Positions 7,416 through 14,568 of a DNA stretch of 64,000 nt are shown here, one piece after another; position 1 is the stretch's first letter, and every line of letters begins with the position of its first letter. The stretch lies in NCBI RefSeq assembly GCF_004745825.1, contig NZ_SRLA01000002.1, positions 930,001 through 994,000 on the forward strand. The letters run 5' to 3'. Source of the stretch: Hymenobacter fodinae. Its GTDB lineage: Bacteria > Bacteroidota > Bacteroidia > Cytophagales > Hymenobacteraceae. Under the pieces are notes generated by a model. That model did no database searches, was not told the origin of the DNA, and saw only the letters and a program-made list of their open reading frames with translations. Both the position numbers and the translations under genes were made by a program.

Positions 7416-8111
7416 TCAAGATAACTCTCGGAGAAAATACACTGCTGCCCCCACGGCCGCTAGGCCTAGGCAAGCGAGCAAGGCGGTACTCCAGGCCGGG
7501 TGGCGCAGCGGCGCGCCAATCTGCTGCAGCCAGCGCGAAGAAGCAGAACTGGCGGAGTCGGGTGCCGCTGGGGCCGCAGAGTAAAGCGCATCATGGTTGG
7601 GAGCAGAACCCGAAACAGGTGCTTGCTGGGCATCAGTGAAAGCGTACAGCACAGGAGTTGGCGCGTGAATGTCGAAGACGTATTTTTTTACATTCCACTG
7701 GCTCACGCAATCCACTACATCTACCACACGGCCAAAGCGGGCCCCTGCGCCAAAGCGCACGGCTACTCCCGTGGTATTGTTAGGAAACTGCTGCATGTGC
7801 CCTAGCTTCCGCCACAACAGGCGTAGGTTCAGGCTGTCGGCCCGGTTATTACCGGTCAGCCATACGGTTTGCCATTGGCGCAGCCGACGTATCTCAGCTG
7901 GCTGGGGCATGTAAGACCACTTGTCGGAAGGTTGGAATTTACTGGGCGGCAGCGGAAACGTCATCTGCAGAATGCTTTGCTTGGGCCTACTAACCTGGTC
8001 TTGTAGCATAAGCATATTCACCAGCAACAGTACGGCTACGTCTGGCAGTAAAGCAGGCGCGAAGAGCAGGCAAGGTGGCCTACGGAATAGGGAGTGGGCT
8101 GGTGTATACAC
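7416..8111 (-). CDS. Two-anchor ExbD/TolR-like membrane protein
   Basis: 231 residues. An N-terminal membrane helix (LLPDVAVLLLVNMLML) is followed by a domain reading MTFPLPPSKFQPSDKWSY and WQTVWLTGNNRADSLNL. Then comes GVAVRFGAGARFGRVVDVVD ... NVKKYVFDI, which has the strand-helix-strand spacing of ExbD/TolR periplasmic domains (V-x-F, FG-x-VVDVVD, V-K-K). A Ser/Ala/Pro-rich linker and a C-terminal membrane helix (ALLACLGLAAVGAAVYFL) follow; ordinary ExbD lacks this second anchor. It is first in the minus-strand cluster and divergent from a TonB-dependent receptor gene, which fits but does not prove an energy-coupling link. ExbD similarity is judged by eye. Confidence 0.6.
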   Translation of the reverse strand: MYTPAHSLFRRPPCLLFAPALLPDVAVLLLVNMLMLQDQVSRPKQSILQMTFPLPPSKFQPSDKWSYMPQPAEIRRLRQWQTVWLTGNNRADSLNLRLLWRKLGHMQQFPNNTTGVAVRFGAGARFGRVVDVVDCVSQWNVKKYVFDIHAPTPVLYAFTDAQQAPVSGSAPNHDALYSAAPAAPDSASSASSRWLQQIGAPLRHPAWSTALLACLGLAAVGAAVYFLRELS

Positions 8112-8158
8112 AAGTAGCTATAAATAGTAAGGATATATAGATAAATACGAATTAAGCC

Positions 8159-8192
8159 GGCGCTTTCGTATACCGCGCCATACGAAAGCGCC
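8159..8192. promoter_or_regulatory. 13-bp perfect hairpin in divergent intergenic region
   Basis: GGCGCTTTCGTAT (8159-8171), an 8-base loop and its exact reverse complement (8180-8192). It lies between the divergent ExbD-like gene (starting at 8111) and the TonB receptor gene (starting at 8327). There is no T tract, so an operator or mRNA leader structure is more likely than a terminator. Part of the loop (ACCGCG) recurs inverted at about 8238. Confidence 0.6.
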
Positions 8193-8326
8193 ACTGTGGC
8201 AGCAGATTAACAGATTTTTGCAAACGAAATTGGCGTAACGCGGTATAGTCTGTGGTTGCGCAGATGCACAGTGGCCTAGGCCACCTCCTGAAATCTGGCA
8301 GCTTGTTTTGCTTTAGCCATATCCGA

Positions 8327-10447
8327 ATGACCCATTCTTACGCCACGGCGCTGTTGCTGCTGCCCGTTGCCGCCGTTGCCCAAACCGTGCCCACGGCCTT
8401 GCCCGATACGGCTACCACTCAAGTTCTTCCAGAAGCTACTGTAACCGGCTACGGGCAGCGGCTGCCCCTGCGCCGAACCGCAGCGGCAGTTGGCGTGCTA
8501 GACGCGGCAGTGCTTGAACGCTTTCCGCAAACGGCACTTACACAAGCCGTTAATACGCTGCCCGGCGTGCGCCTAGAGGAGCGGGCCACCGGTAGCTACC
8601 GGCTTAGCGTACGGGGCAGTACGCTCCGCTCGCCGTTTGGCGTGCGCAACGTGAAGGTGTATTACCAAGGTATTCCGTTCACCGAAGCCAGCGGCAGCAC
8701 CTCGCTCAATCTACTCGACCCTAGCCAGCTGGGCGGTATTGAGGTGATAAAAGGACCAACCGCCAGCGTGTACGGGGCCGGGACTGGCGGCGCGGTGCTG
8801 CTCACCAACCGTAGGCCACTGCCGGGCACCTCACAGGTGCAGGCGGGCTTTACGGCGGGTAGCTTTGGGCTGCGCCGGTACACCGTAGCCGCCGAAACAG
8901 GCACGGCCACCGGCTACGTGCGGGCCCAGTACTCGCGCCAAACCCTCGATGGCTACCGCGAGCAAAGCGCCCTGCGCCGCGAGACCGTGGCGTTGGATGG
9001 GGAATTGCGCACCTCCAGCAACGGCACGCTAGGCCTACATGCCCTCTACACCGACCTCAACTACCAACTGCCTGGCGGCCTCACCCGCGCCCAGTTTGAG
9101 CAAAATCCCCGGCAAGCCCGCCCCGGCACAGCCACCAGCCCCGGCACCGTAGCGCAACGTGCGTTTTACGCCTCGCGCTCCGTGCTTCTGGGCGCTACCC
9201 ATGAACTGCAGCTCACCGACCGGCTCAGCACCACGGCTACCCTCTACGGCACGGGCAGTGCCATCCGCACGCCCTACCTGGTAGACTATGAGCGGAACAC
9301 CCTGCTAGGGGTGGGCGGTCGGGCCGTGGCAAGATACCGCACCGAGCTGGCCGGCCGTACGCTGCGGCTGCAGGGTGGGGGCGAGGTACAGAATGGCTTC
9401 GAGAGTTCACGCAACTACCAAAACCGGGCGGGTACCCCCGGCGCACTGCGCTACGACGATGAAATCAGGACGGTGACCGGCTTCGTGTTTGCCCAAGCCG
9501 ATTATGAACTGCCCGCTGGGTTCCTGCTGACCGCGGGGGCCAGCTACAACCGCCTGCGCTACCGGATTACCCGGGTGTCGGATGCGGCCACTCAGCCCAG
9601 CAACTACCGCTTCCAGCGTGACTTCCGGCCCCAGGTGTCGCCGCGAGTGGCGCTGCTGAAGGAGCTGACGCCGCAACTATCCGCCTACGCCAACGTGAGC
9701 AGTGGTTTCTCGCCGCCCACGGAAGAAGAGATTCGCCCCTCCGATGGCAGCTTAAACCGCGGGCTACAAGCAGAGCGGGGAACGAGTTACGAGTTAGGGG
9801 CCCGGGGTAAGTTTCTGCAGCAGCGCGTGCTGTTTGATGTGGCCGTGTACGACTTCCGGCTACGCCAAACCATTGTGACGCGCAGTGATGAGCAGGGCAC
9901 GCAGCTGTTCGCCAACTCTGGCAACACTCGTCAGCGTGGCCTAGAAGCGGCCGTAAGTGGCTGGCTGTGGCAGCAAGCTGGGACGCCCGCGGCATCTGCT
10001 ACGGCCGTAGGCCAGCTGCAGCGTGGTTTGCGGGCCTGGGCTAGCTACGCCTACAACCACTACCGTTTCGGAAGCTACGAGTCGGCGGGCAACGACTACA
10101 GCGGCAACCGCCTCACCGGCACCGCACCCCATACGCTCAGCGCCGGCCTCGACTTCAGCGAAGCCCTAGGCTTCTACCTGAATCCTACCGTTAACCACCA
10201 AGCCCGTATTCCGCTCACCGACGCCAATACCGTGTACGCCGCTGGTTACTGGACTTTTGGCACGCGGGCAGGATGGCGCCGTACGCTGCTAGGCCACTTG
10301 GCGGTGGATGTATTTGGGGGTGTTGAAAACCTAACGGACCGGAACTATAGTCTGGGCAACGACCTGAACGCGTTTGGGGGCCGGTATTTTCAACCCGCTC
10401 CGGGCCGCAACTGGTACGGTGGCCTACAAGTAGGCTGGCGGTGGTAA
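8327..10447 (+). CDS. TonB-dependent outer-membrane receptor
   Basis: About 706 residues from ATG at 8327; an upstream ATG at 8252 would precede the signal peptide by 25 residues. The signal peptide is MTHSYATALLLLPVAAVAQT. The plug domain shows LTQAVNTLPGVRLEERATGS, YRLSVRGSTLRSPFGVRNV, GGIEVIKGPTASVYGAGTGG. The barrel follows, with typical motifs SPRVALLKELTPQLSAYANV, SSGFSPPTEEEI and GLEAAVSGWLW, and the final strand ends WYGGLQVGWRW with the aromatic C-terminus. FecA/FhuA-like receptors of this size import iron chelates or cobalamin; the ligand is not evident. There is no SusD partner. A strong hairpin follows at 10468-10517. Confidence 0.95.
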   Translation: MTHSYATALLLLPVAAVAQTVPTALPDTATTQVLPEATVTGYGQRLPLRRTAAAVGVLDAAVLERFPQTALTQAVNTLPGVRLEERATGSYRLSVRGSTLRSPFGVRNVKVYYQGIPFTEASGSTSLNLLDPSQLGGIEVIKGPTASVYGAGTGGAVLLTNRRPLPGTSQVQAGFTAGSFGLRRYTVAAETGTATGYVRAQYSRQTLDGYREQSALRRETVALDGELRTSSNGTLGLHALYTDLNYQLPGGLTRAQFEQNPRQARPGTATSPGTVAQRAFYASRSVLLGATHELQLTDRLSTTATLYGTGSAIRTPYLVDYERNTLLGVGGRAVARYRTELAGRTLRLQGGGEVQNGFESSRNYQNRAGTPGALRYDDEIRTVTGFVFAQADYELPAGFLLTAGASYNRLRYRITRVSDAATQPSNYRFQRDFRPQVSPRVALLKELTPQLSAYANVSSGFSPPTEEEIRPSDGSLNRGLQAERGTSYELGARGKFLQQRVLFDVAVYDFRLRQTIVTRSDEQGTQLFANSGNTRQRGLEAAVSGWLWQQAGTPAASATAVGQLQRGLRAWASYAYNHYRFGSYESAGNDYSGNRLTGTAPHTLSAGLDFSEALGFYLNPTVNHQARIPLTDANTVYAAGYWTFGTRAGWRRTLLGHLAVDVFGGVENLTDRNYSLGNDLNAFGGRYFQPAPGRNWYGGLQVGWRW

Positions 10448-10467
10448 TGTAATTTGAATCCTCTTCA

Positions 10468-10517
10468 TGCAACATCCCCCATCCTAACGCTTTGCAGTCA
10501 GGATGGGGGATGTTGCA
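10468..10517 (+). terminator. Hairpin after the TonB receptor gene
   Basis: An 18-bp perfect stem (10468-10485 TGCAACATCCCCCATCCT with 10500-10517) and a 14-base loop, 20 bp after the receptor stop codon. No T tract follows, so it may act as an mRNA-stabilising structure or a non-canonical terminator. Confidence 0.7.
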
Positions 10518-10579
10518 CTTCGGGCTAGGCCTCAAGGAGTACTTCAGCTACTACTTCGGGAGTATGCTGATCATCCTCA

Positions 10580-10846
10580 GTGCTCATAGGAAATGGAGCA
10601 CTATCCTTGCAGCTACAGAAAGGCAACCCGACGTTGTACGTTTTCCTAAACCTCTCCAGCAGGAATGCTACCATTGAGTTCATCCTAGCCGAAGCACTGC
10701 ACAATAGTGTGCAAATCTTGGATGTGAGCGGCCGCATGAGTAGAGGGAATAGCTTTAGCCGCACCTATATCTTTGACCTGAGCGTGGGGTATCCCAAGCG
10801 GCGTGTACATGGTGCACTTTACAAAGGATTGATAGAGCTAGTCTAG
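10580..10846 (+). pseudogene. Decayed T9SS C-terminal sorting-domain remnant
   Basis: The plus-strand frame reads NATIEFILAEALHNSVQILDVSGR and later YKGLIELV before a stop. The first part follows the type A sorting-domain pattern (N-A-x-I-E-F-x-L, then V-x-I-x-D-V-x-G-R), but the rest is degenerate and nothing like a full secreted protein precedes it. I interpret it as the 3' end of a deleted T9SS cargo gene. An ORF on the opposite strand (10525-10764) is a less convincing alternative. Confidence 0.4.
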
Positions 10847-10863
10847 GCCACTCTGCCCTTCGC

Positions 10864-11682
10864 TCAGTCAACTGTGGGCAACACTAGAATGGGCAAACGA
10901 CCATGCAATACTAGCTGGGCTGTAACGCTGCGGTTGAAAAGCTGGCCCAGAAAGCTGCGGCGCCGCGCCACTACCACCAACAAATCGGCGTGGGTTTCGG
11001 CGGCGCCTTGCAGAATGCCCTCCTCAGTGCGCAGGCTCCGGACGCCGTGGGTATTTACTTGGGCTACTTCAGCCGTTAGGCCACTCTGCACTACGGACGC
11101 CAGGGCTGCGGTGCAGTCGTCGTTGTCTTCGGGTTCTACCACATGCACTACCGTTACTGTGGGCTGCAACTGGCCTAGCAGCGGCTGCAAAGGCGCCGTC
11201 TGGGGTTTCAGGGCGAAGGGCAGGCCGTCGGCGGCAATGGTGATGCGCTGGGGCGGCACGGCTACCGATGCATGAGCGGGCACTACCAGCAGAGGAGTGC
11301 GGGTAGCTCGTAGCAAGGTTAGGGAAGTGGTGCTTACCAACTCGTCGGGCGTATTATCGGTGTCGGGCTTGCCCAAAAACACCAAGCTGGGCTGGTGGCG
11401 GCGTACGGCATCTTCCACGGCAGTAGCAATGCCATCGGCCGTTGACTCTACTATCACGGGCACGGGCAGACTGCGGGTGCGCTCAGCTAGGGCGGCGGCT
11501 ACTTCTCCCTCGGTTAGGTGCTGAATTTTTCCCGTGAAGGCATCCCGATCGAGCAACGACTCTCGGCGAATGTGCAGCAAAATCAGCGTGGCGCCCAGGG
11601 GCTGAGCCAGCGCCGCCGCATAGCGTAGTGCGTTGTCGGCGGGGGCAGTGAAGTCGGTGAGAACAAGGAAAGGTGCGAGCAT
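10864..11682 (-). CDS. Tandem universal stress protein (UspA fold)
   Basis: 272 residues made of two UspA-type domains (about 1-137 and 145-272). Domain one begins MLAPFLVLTDFTAPADNALRYAA and continues LGATLILLHI, then PSLVFLGKPD and LLRATRTPLLVVPAHA. Domain two ends ADLLVVVARRRSFLGQLFN, SVTAQLVLHGRLPILVLP. The ATP-binding G-x2-G-x9-G-S/T motif is not conserved in either domain, so it is probably a non-nucleotide or divergent member. It is cytoplasmic and transcribed alone. Stress role by family. Confidence 0.9.
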   Translation of the reverse strand: MLAPFLVLTDFTAPADNALRYAAALAQPLGATLILLHIRRESLLDRDAFTGKIQHLTEGEVAAALAERTRSLPVPVIVESTADGIATAVEDAVRRHQPSLVFLGKPDTDNTPDELVSTTSLTLLRATRTPLLVVPAHASVAVPPQRITIAADGLPFALKPQTAPLQPLLGQLQPTVTVVHVVEPEDNDDCTAALASVVQSGLTAEVAQVNTHGVRSLRTEEGILQGAAETHADLLVVVARRRSFLGQLFNRSVTAQLVLHGRLPILVLPTVD

Positions 11683-11814
11683 AGACCAATGGAATGGAGC
11701 AGGAAGAGAAATGGAATAGCTACTCAGGAGTATACGAGAGTTTGCGCAGCTTATGATGCGGTACCACTCAAGGAATTCTATTCGCCCAATCTATGGGCTC
11801 AGCCTAAAAAACAA

Positions 11815-11842
11815 CGAGCCTCCCGCGGTGGCAGGAGGCTCG
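11815..11842 (-). terminator. Rho-independent terminator
   Basis: Stem CGAGCCTCC/GGAGGCTCG with a 10-base loop; on the minus strand it is followed by TTGTTTTTTAGG. It is downstream of the small acidic gene ending at 11868. Confidence 0.8.
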
Positions 11843-11867
11843 CTGGCGAGGCCTAGGTGTGAGAGGC

Positions 11868-12146
11868 CTAGCGGTTATTATCGTCGATGGGGTTGTTGAA
11901 ACCCGGAATCAGCAGGTTATCGGGCCGGTCGGAGATGTCGCCGTCGGGCCCAGTAGTTTTGCTGTCAGTTGGAATGCCCAGGGTTTCCTGCTCCAGCTGC
12001 GCCGAGGTGTCGAGGGTACCTTCTTCGTCGCGTTTGTAGCCGTAGAGCTCTTCGCGGTGCTTGCGCTGCTCTTCCGTCAGATTGGCTCCTGACTTTGGGT
12101 CGAGGGCTGCTGCCGGATCTTGCTGGTCGTTTTGCTGATCTGCCAT
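11868..12146 (-). CDS. Hypothetical small acidic protein
   Basis: 92 residues from ATG at 12146; the longer open frame to 12254 is out of keeping with the upstream gene's end at 12178. Very hydrophilic and probably disordered: MADQQNDQQDPAAALDPKSG, REELYGYKRDEEGTLDTS, DRPDNLLIPGFNNPIDD. No recognised domain. It starts 31 bp after another disordered hydrophilic gene, forming an operon of two. Low-complexity proteins of this type in the Cytophagales are often stress-induced; that is inference only. Confidence 0.65.
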   Translation of the reverse strand: MADQQNDQQDPAAALDPKSGANLTEEQRKHREELYGYKRDEEGTLDTSAQLEQETLGIPTDSKTTGPDGDISDRPDNLLIPGFNNPIDDNNR

Positions 12147-12177
12147 AATATCAAGTAAGGAATGCGGTTCGGGGTGC

Positions 12178-12711
12178 CTATTTGCCGGGGATGCCAGCTC
12201 CGCCATCGGGGCGTAGCGCGCTAAACTCGTCGGGGTTGTCGTTTTTGCCCACATTCGGGTTCATCGGCTTTTCGTCGTCTTCGGCGGCGGGGCCAGTGCT
12301 GCGGTTGGCTGGCTCAGCGGTGGCCCAGTTGCGGGTACCGCCACCGTAGCGAGGGTCGTCCTGCGCCCAACCATCGCGCTGCTCCTGGTATTCTGAGTCG
12401 GATACTTCGTTGGCCAGGGAGGGGTCGAGGTTTTGCGGAGCACTGCCGCGCTGCTCAGGATAAGCTATAGAAGGAGCCGCCTGTCCACCCTGGGTCTGGC
12501 TTTGCTCGCTGCTGGCGGTAGTGCCCGTGGCTGGGGCATGACCAAAGTCGCCGTAGTTCGGTGATTTATGGCCGTGGCCTACTGTGGGCGTTGGAGTGGC
12601 ACCTTGCCCGCTGTACAGGTTCTCTTGCTGCTGATCGTCGGAGATGTTGCGCGGATCAGTGGCAGAGGTATGTTCCGGATTGGGCTGGTTATGATCGGGG
12701 GTAGGTTGCAT
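12178..12711 (-). CDS. Hypothetical disordered hydrophilic protein
   Basis: 177 residues from ATG at 12711. Rich in Gln, Asn, Pro, Gly and Ser with no hydrophobic core: MQPTPDHNQPNPEHTSATDP, ISDDQQQENLYSGQGATPTP, RDGWAQDDPRYGGGTRNWAT. The start was chosen because residues upstream (to 12831) are of different character and the ATG is the first that begins the hydrophilic run. It has no signal peptide. First gene of a two-gene minus-strand operon; function unknown. Confidence 0.65.
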   Translation of the reverse strand: MQPTPDHNQPNPEHTSATDPRNISDDQQQENLYSGQGATPTPTVGHGHKSPNYGDFGHAPATGTTASSEQSQTQGGQAAPSIAYPEQRGSAPQNLDPSLANEVSDSEYQEQRDGWAQDDPRYGGGTRNWATAEPANRSTGPAAEDDEKPMNPNVGKNDNPDEFSALRPDGGAGIPGK

Positions 12712-12872
12712 ACAGAAAGAAAGTAAGGGTAGAGAAGTGGGAAACGGGAGAAAAGTACCGGCGCAGTGGCCGGCCTGAGGTACTATACGTAAACTGCCCT
12801 GAAAAAGGCTAGCCCTTGTGCTTCGCAGCACCGGGTGGGCACCAGTATCTACCTACATAGACATTTACTTAC

Positions 12873-13148
12873 ATGGCCGCGCACGTACAGCATCATCCCG
12901 AGGATCAGGAATTTATCATTGACCAAAACGGCGCTGGCGCCGAACTGGCCTACAGCCAAGCTGGTGATACCATCGACTTCACCCACACTTACGTCGACGA
13001 AGAACTGCGGGGCAAAGGCCTCGCCGAGACGCTCGCCAAGGCTGGCTTGGCCTACGCCCGCGAGCAGGGCCTGCGCGTGCGCACGAGCTGCGAGTTTATG
13101 GCCGGCTACGTGCAGCAGCATCAGGAGTACAACGACATCCTGGCCTAG
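12873..13148 (+). CDS. GNAT-family N-acetyltransferase, small YjdJ-like type
   Basis: 91 residues, the usual size of the short Acetyltransf_CG (GCN5-like) proteins. Key stretch: IDFTHTYVDEELRGKGLAET, where R-G-K-G-L-A forms the acetyl-CoA pyrophosphate loop, then LAKAGLAYAREQGLRVRTSC and a C-terminal QQHQEY. It lacks the extra strands of full GNAT enzymes. Acetyl acceptor unknown. Start ATG at 12873, preceded by an AT-rich leader. A terminator follows at 13186-13221. Confidence 0.88.
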   Translation: MAAHVQHHPEDQEFIIDQNGAGAELAYSQAGDTIDFTHTYVDEELRGKGLAETLAKAGLAYAREQGLRVRTSCEFMAGYVQQHQEYNDILA

Positions 13149-13185
13149 CCTTTAAGCTGGCATCAGCCGATGAAGGAGCAACTGA

Positions 13186-13221
13186 AACAGCCCCGGTTTC
13201 CTGCAGGAGGCCGGGGCTGTT
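13186..13221 (+). terminator. Rho-independent terminator of the GNAT gene
   Basis: Stem AACAGCCCCGG/CCGGGGCTGTT with a 14-base loop, then TTTA. It also lies beyond the fasciclin gene's stop on the opposite strand and may serve both. Confidence 0.85.
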
Positions 13222-13263
13222 TTTAGGTGGCAGAGTGGCCTAGGCTACTCCCTGCGCTAGAAA

Positions 13264-13998
13264 TTACTTCGTGGGCATCAGCACCGTGTCAATTACGTGC
13301 GTCACGCCGTTCTTCGACACTACGTTCGGGATGGTTACGTTAGCCATGCCGCCTTTGGCATCGTGCAGCATAACTGTGTTACCGCTACGGTGTACCATCA
13401 GGGTTTCGCCTTCTACGGTGGTCAGCGTCTGGCCATCTTTCAGGTCGGAGGCCAGTAGGCGACCGGGCACCACGTGGTAGGTGAGGATGGTCGTCAGCTT
13501 CTGCTTGTTTTCGGGCATCATCAGGGCCTCAGCCGTGCCAGCGGGCAGCTTGCTGAACGCCGCATTAGTTGGGGCAAACACGGTGAAAGGGCCCGCTCCC
13601 TTCAGGGTTTCAACCAGGCCAGCCGCCTTCACTGCACCTACCAGCGTGGTGTGGTCTGTGGAGTTTACCGCGTTATCAACGATGTCTTTGTCGGGTGTCA
13701 TCATGGCGCCGCCTACCATCACGCCATTGCTGGCCGACTCCGACGACATCTTCATGTTTTTCATGTCCTTGCCTTCGCGGGGCTTGGTGGTGGCCTTCAG
13801 CTTGGCGCCGTCTTCCGACTTGCCTTTCACTTTCACTTTGCCATCATCAGCTACTTTGGTTTTCACCGTTGCGCCGTCTTCGCTGGTCTTGGTTTTTTCG
13901 CTGTCGGATTTCGACTTGGTTTGGGCTAGCGCGGAGGTAGCGGTGCCAGCAGTAAACAGGGCCGCCAGGGCCAGGGTGGAGAACAAGGTCTTCTTCAT
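13264..13998 (-). CDS. Secreted fasciclin (FAS1) domain protein
   Basis: 244 residues from ATG at 13998, which begins the signal peptide MKKTLFSTLALAALFTAG. A Lys/Ser/Asp-rich linker (SKSDSEKTKTSEDGATVKTK...) follows, then one FAS1 domain of about 140 residues: NSTDHTTLVGAVKAAGLVET, GPFTVFAPTNAAFSKLPAGT (H1 box), LTTILTYHVVPGRLLASDL (conserved YH), and a C-terminal VIPNVVSKNGVTHVIDTVLM-like end. FAS1 proteins mediate adhesion at the cell surface. The linker repeats the Lys-rich style of the small secreted protein downstream on this strand. Confidence 0.93.
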   Translation of the reverse strand: MKKTLFSTLALAALFTAGTATSALAQTKSKSDSEKTKTSEDGATVKTKVADDGKVKVKGKSEDGAKLKATTKPREGKDMKNMKMSSESASNGVMVGGAMMTPDKDIVDNAVNSTDHTTLVGAVKAAGLVETLKGAGPFTVFAPTNAAFSKLPAGTAEALMMPENKQKLTTILTYHVVPGRLLASDLKDGQTLTTVEGETLMVHRSGNTVMLHDAKGGMANVTIPNVVSKNGVTHVIDTVLMPTK

Positions 13999-14156
13999 GA
14001 GTAAGAGTGGGTAGGGGGTGGACGCTGCACTACGCAGCGCCATTGCCGAGCTTATACGCAGAAGATGAGATTTTGGCTATATAAGCCGTTAAGCCGTAGC
14101 TGGCTCGTTGGGGAGGCACCATGAGCGAGAGACAACAGGAGGGAGCTAGCAACAAA

Positions 14157-14182
14157 AAGCCCCGGCGGCTAAGCCAGGGCTT
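14157..14182 (-). terminator. Terminator of the 78-aa secreted protein gene
   Basis: Stem with AAGCCC(t)GGC pairing to GCC...GGGCTT on the minus strand, followed by TTTTTG. It lies 29 bp beyond the stop at 14211. Confidence 0.7.
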
Positions 14183-14210
14183 TTGCTTTTTTACGAGTGT
14201 GCGCCGGGGT

Positions 14211-14447
14211 TTATTGGGTATCGGTGGCTGTGCCTTTTGCTTTCATTTTGCCCTCCGCGCCGTGGCTTTTCGTCTTAAGGCCGTCCTTCTTAGCCCCAAC
14301 CTTGGTTTTCTGCCCATCCATGTCACGGGTCTTCACTTTGTCGTCCTTGGCTTTCACTTTGGCTGGCATCTCAGTTTGGGCAGCGGCCGTGCCAATGGTA
14401 CCTAACACGCAGGCAGCCAGGGCCGCCGAAAACAGAAACTTTTTCAT
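14211..14447 (-). CDS. Small secreted Lys-rich protein
   Basis: 78 residues. Signal peptide MKKFLFSAALAACVLGTIG with cleavage near TAAAQ, then a mature part of about 55 residues rich in Lys, Asp and Gly (VKAKDDKVKTRDMDGQKTKV). No known domain. The Lys/Asp style resembles the linker of the neighbouring fasciclin protein, which suggests a common ancestry or shared surface function. It has its own terminator. Confidence 0.75.
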   Translation of the reverse strand: MKKFLFSAALAACVLGTIGTAAAQTEMPAKVKAKDDKVKTRDMDGQKTKVGAKKDGLKTKSHGAEGKMKAKGTATDTQ

Positions 14448-14568
14448 GGTGTAGAAAGGGTAAGGTGAAAATGAGAGAAAGCCTTGCGGAAGGCCCGGCT
14501 AGGCCACTCCCAAGACGCACCTAAATTCTACACCCACCATGAGGACTGTATGAAGTTACCGCCGAGTT

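Noticed and set aside
10525..10764. Minus-strand ORF in the gap after the TonB receptor
   Set aside because: Basic and low-complexity; the plus strand shows the sorting-domain pattern instead.
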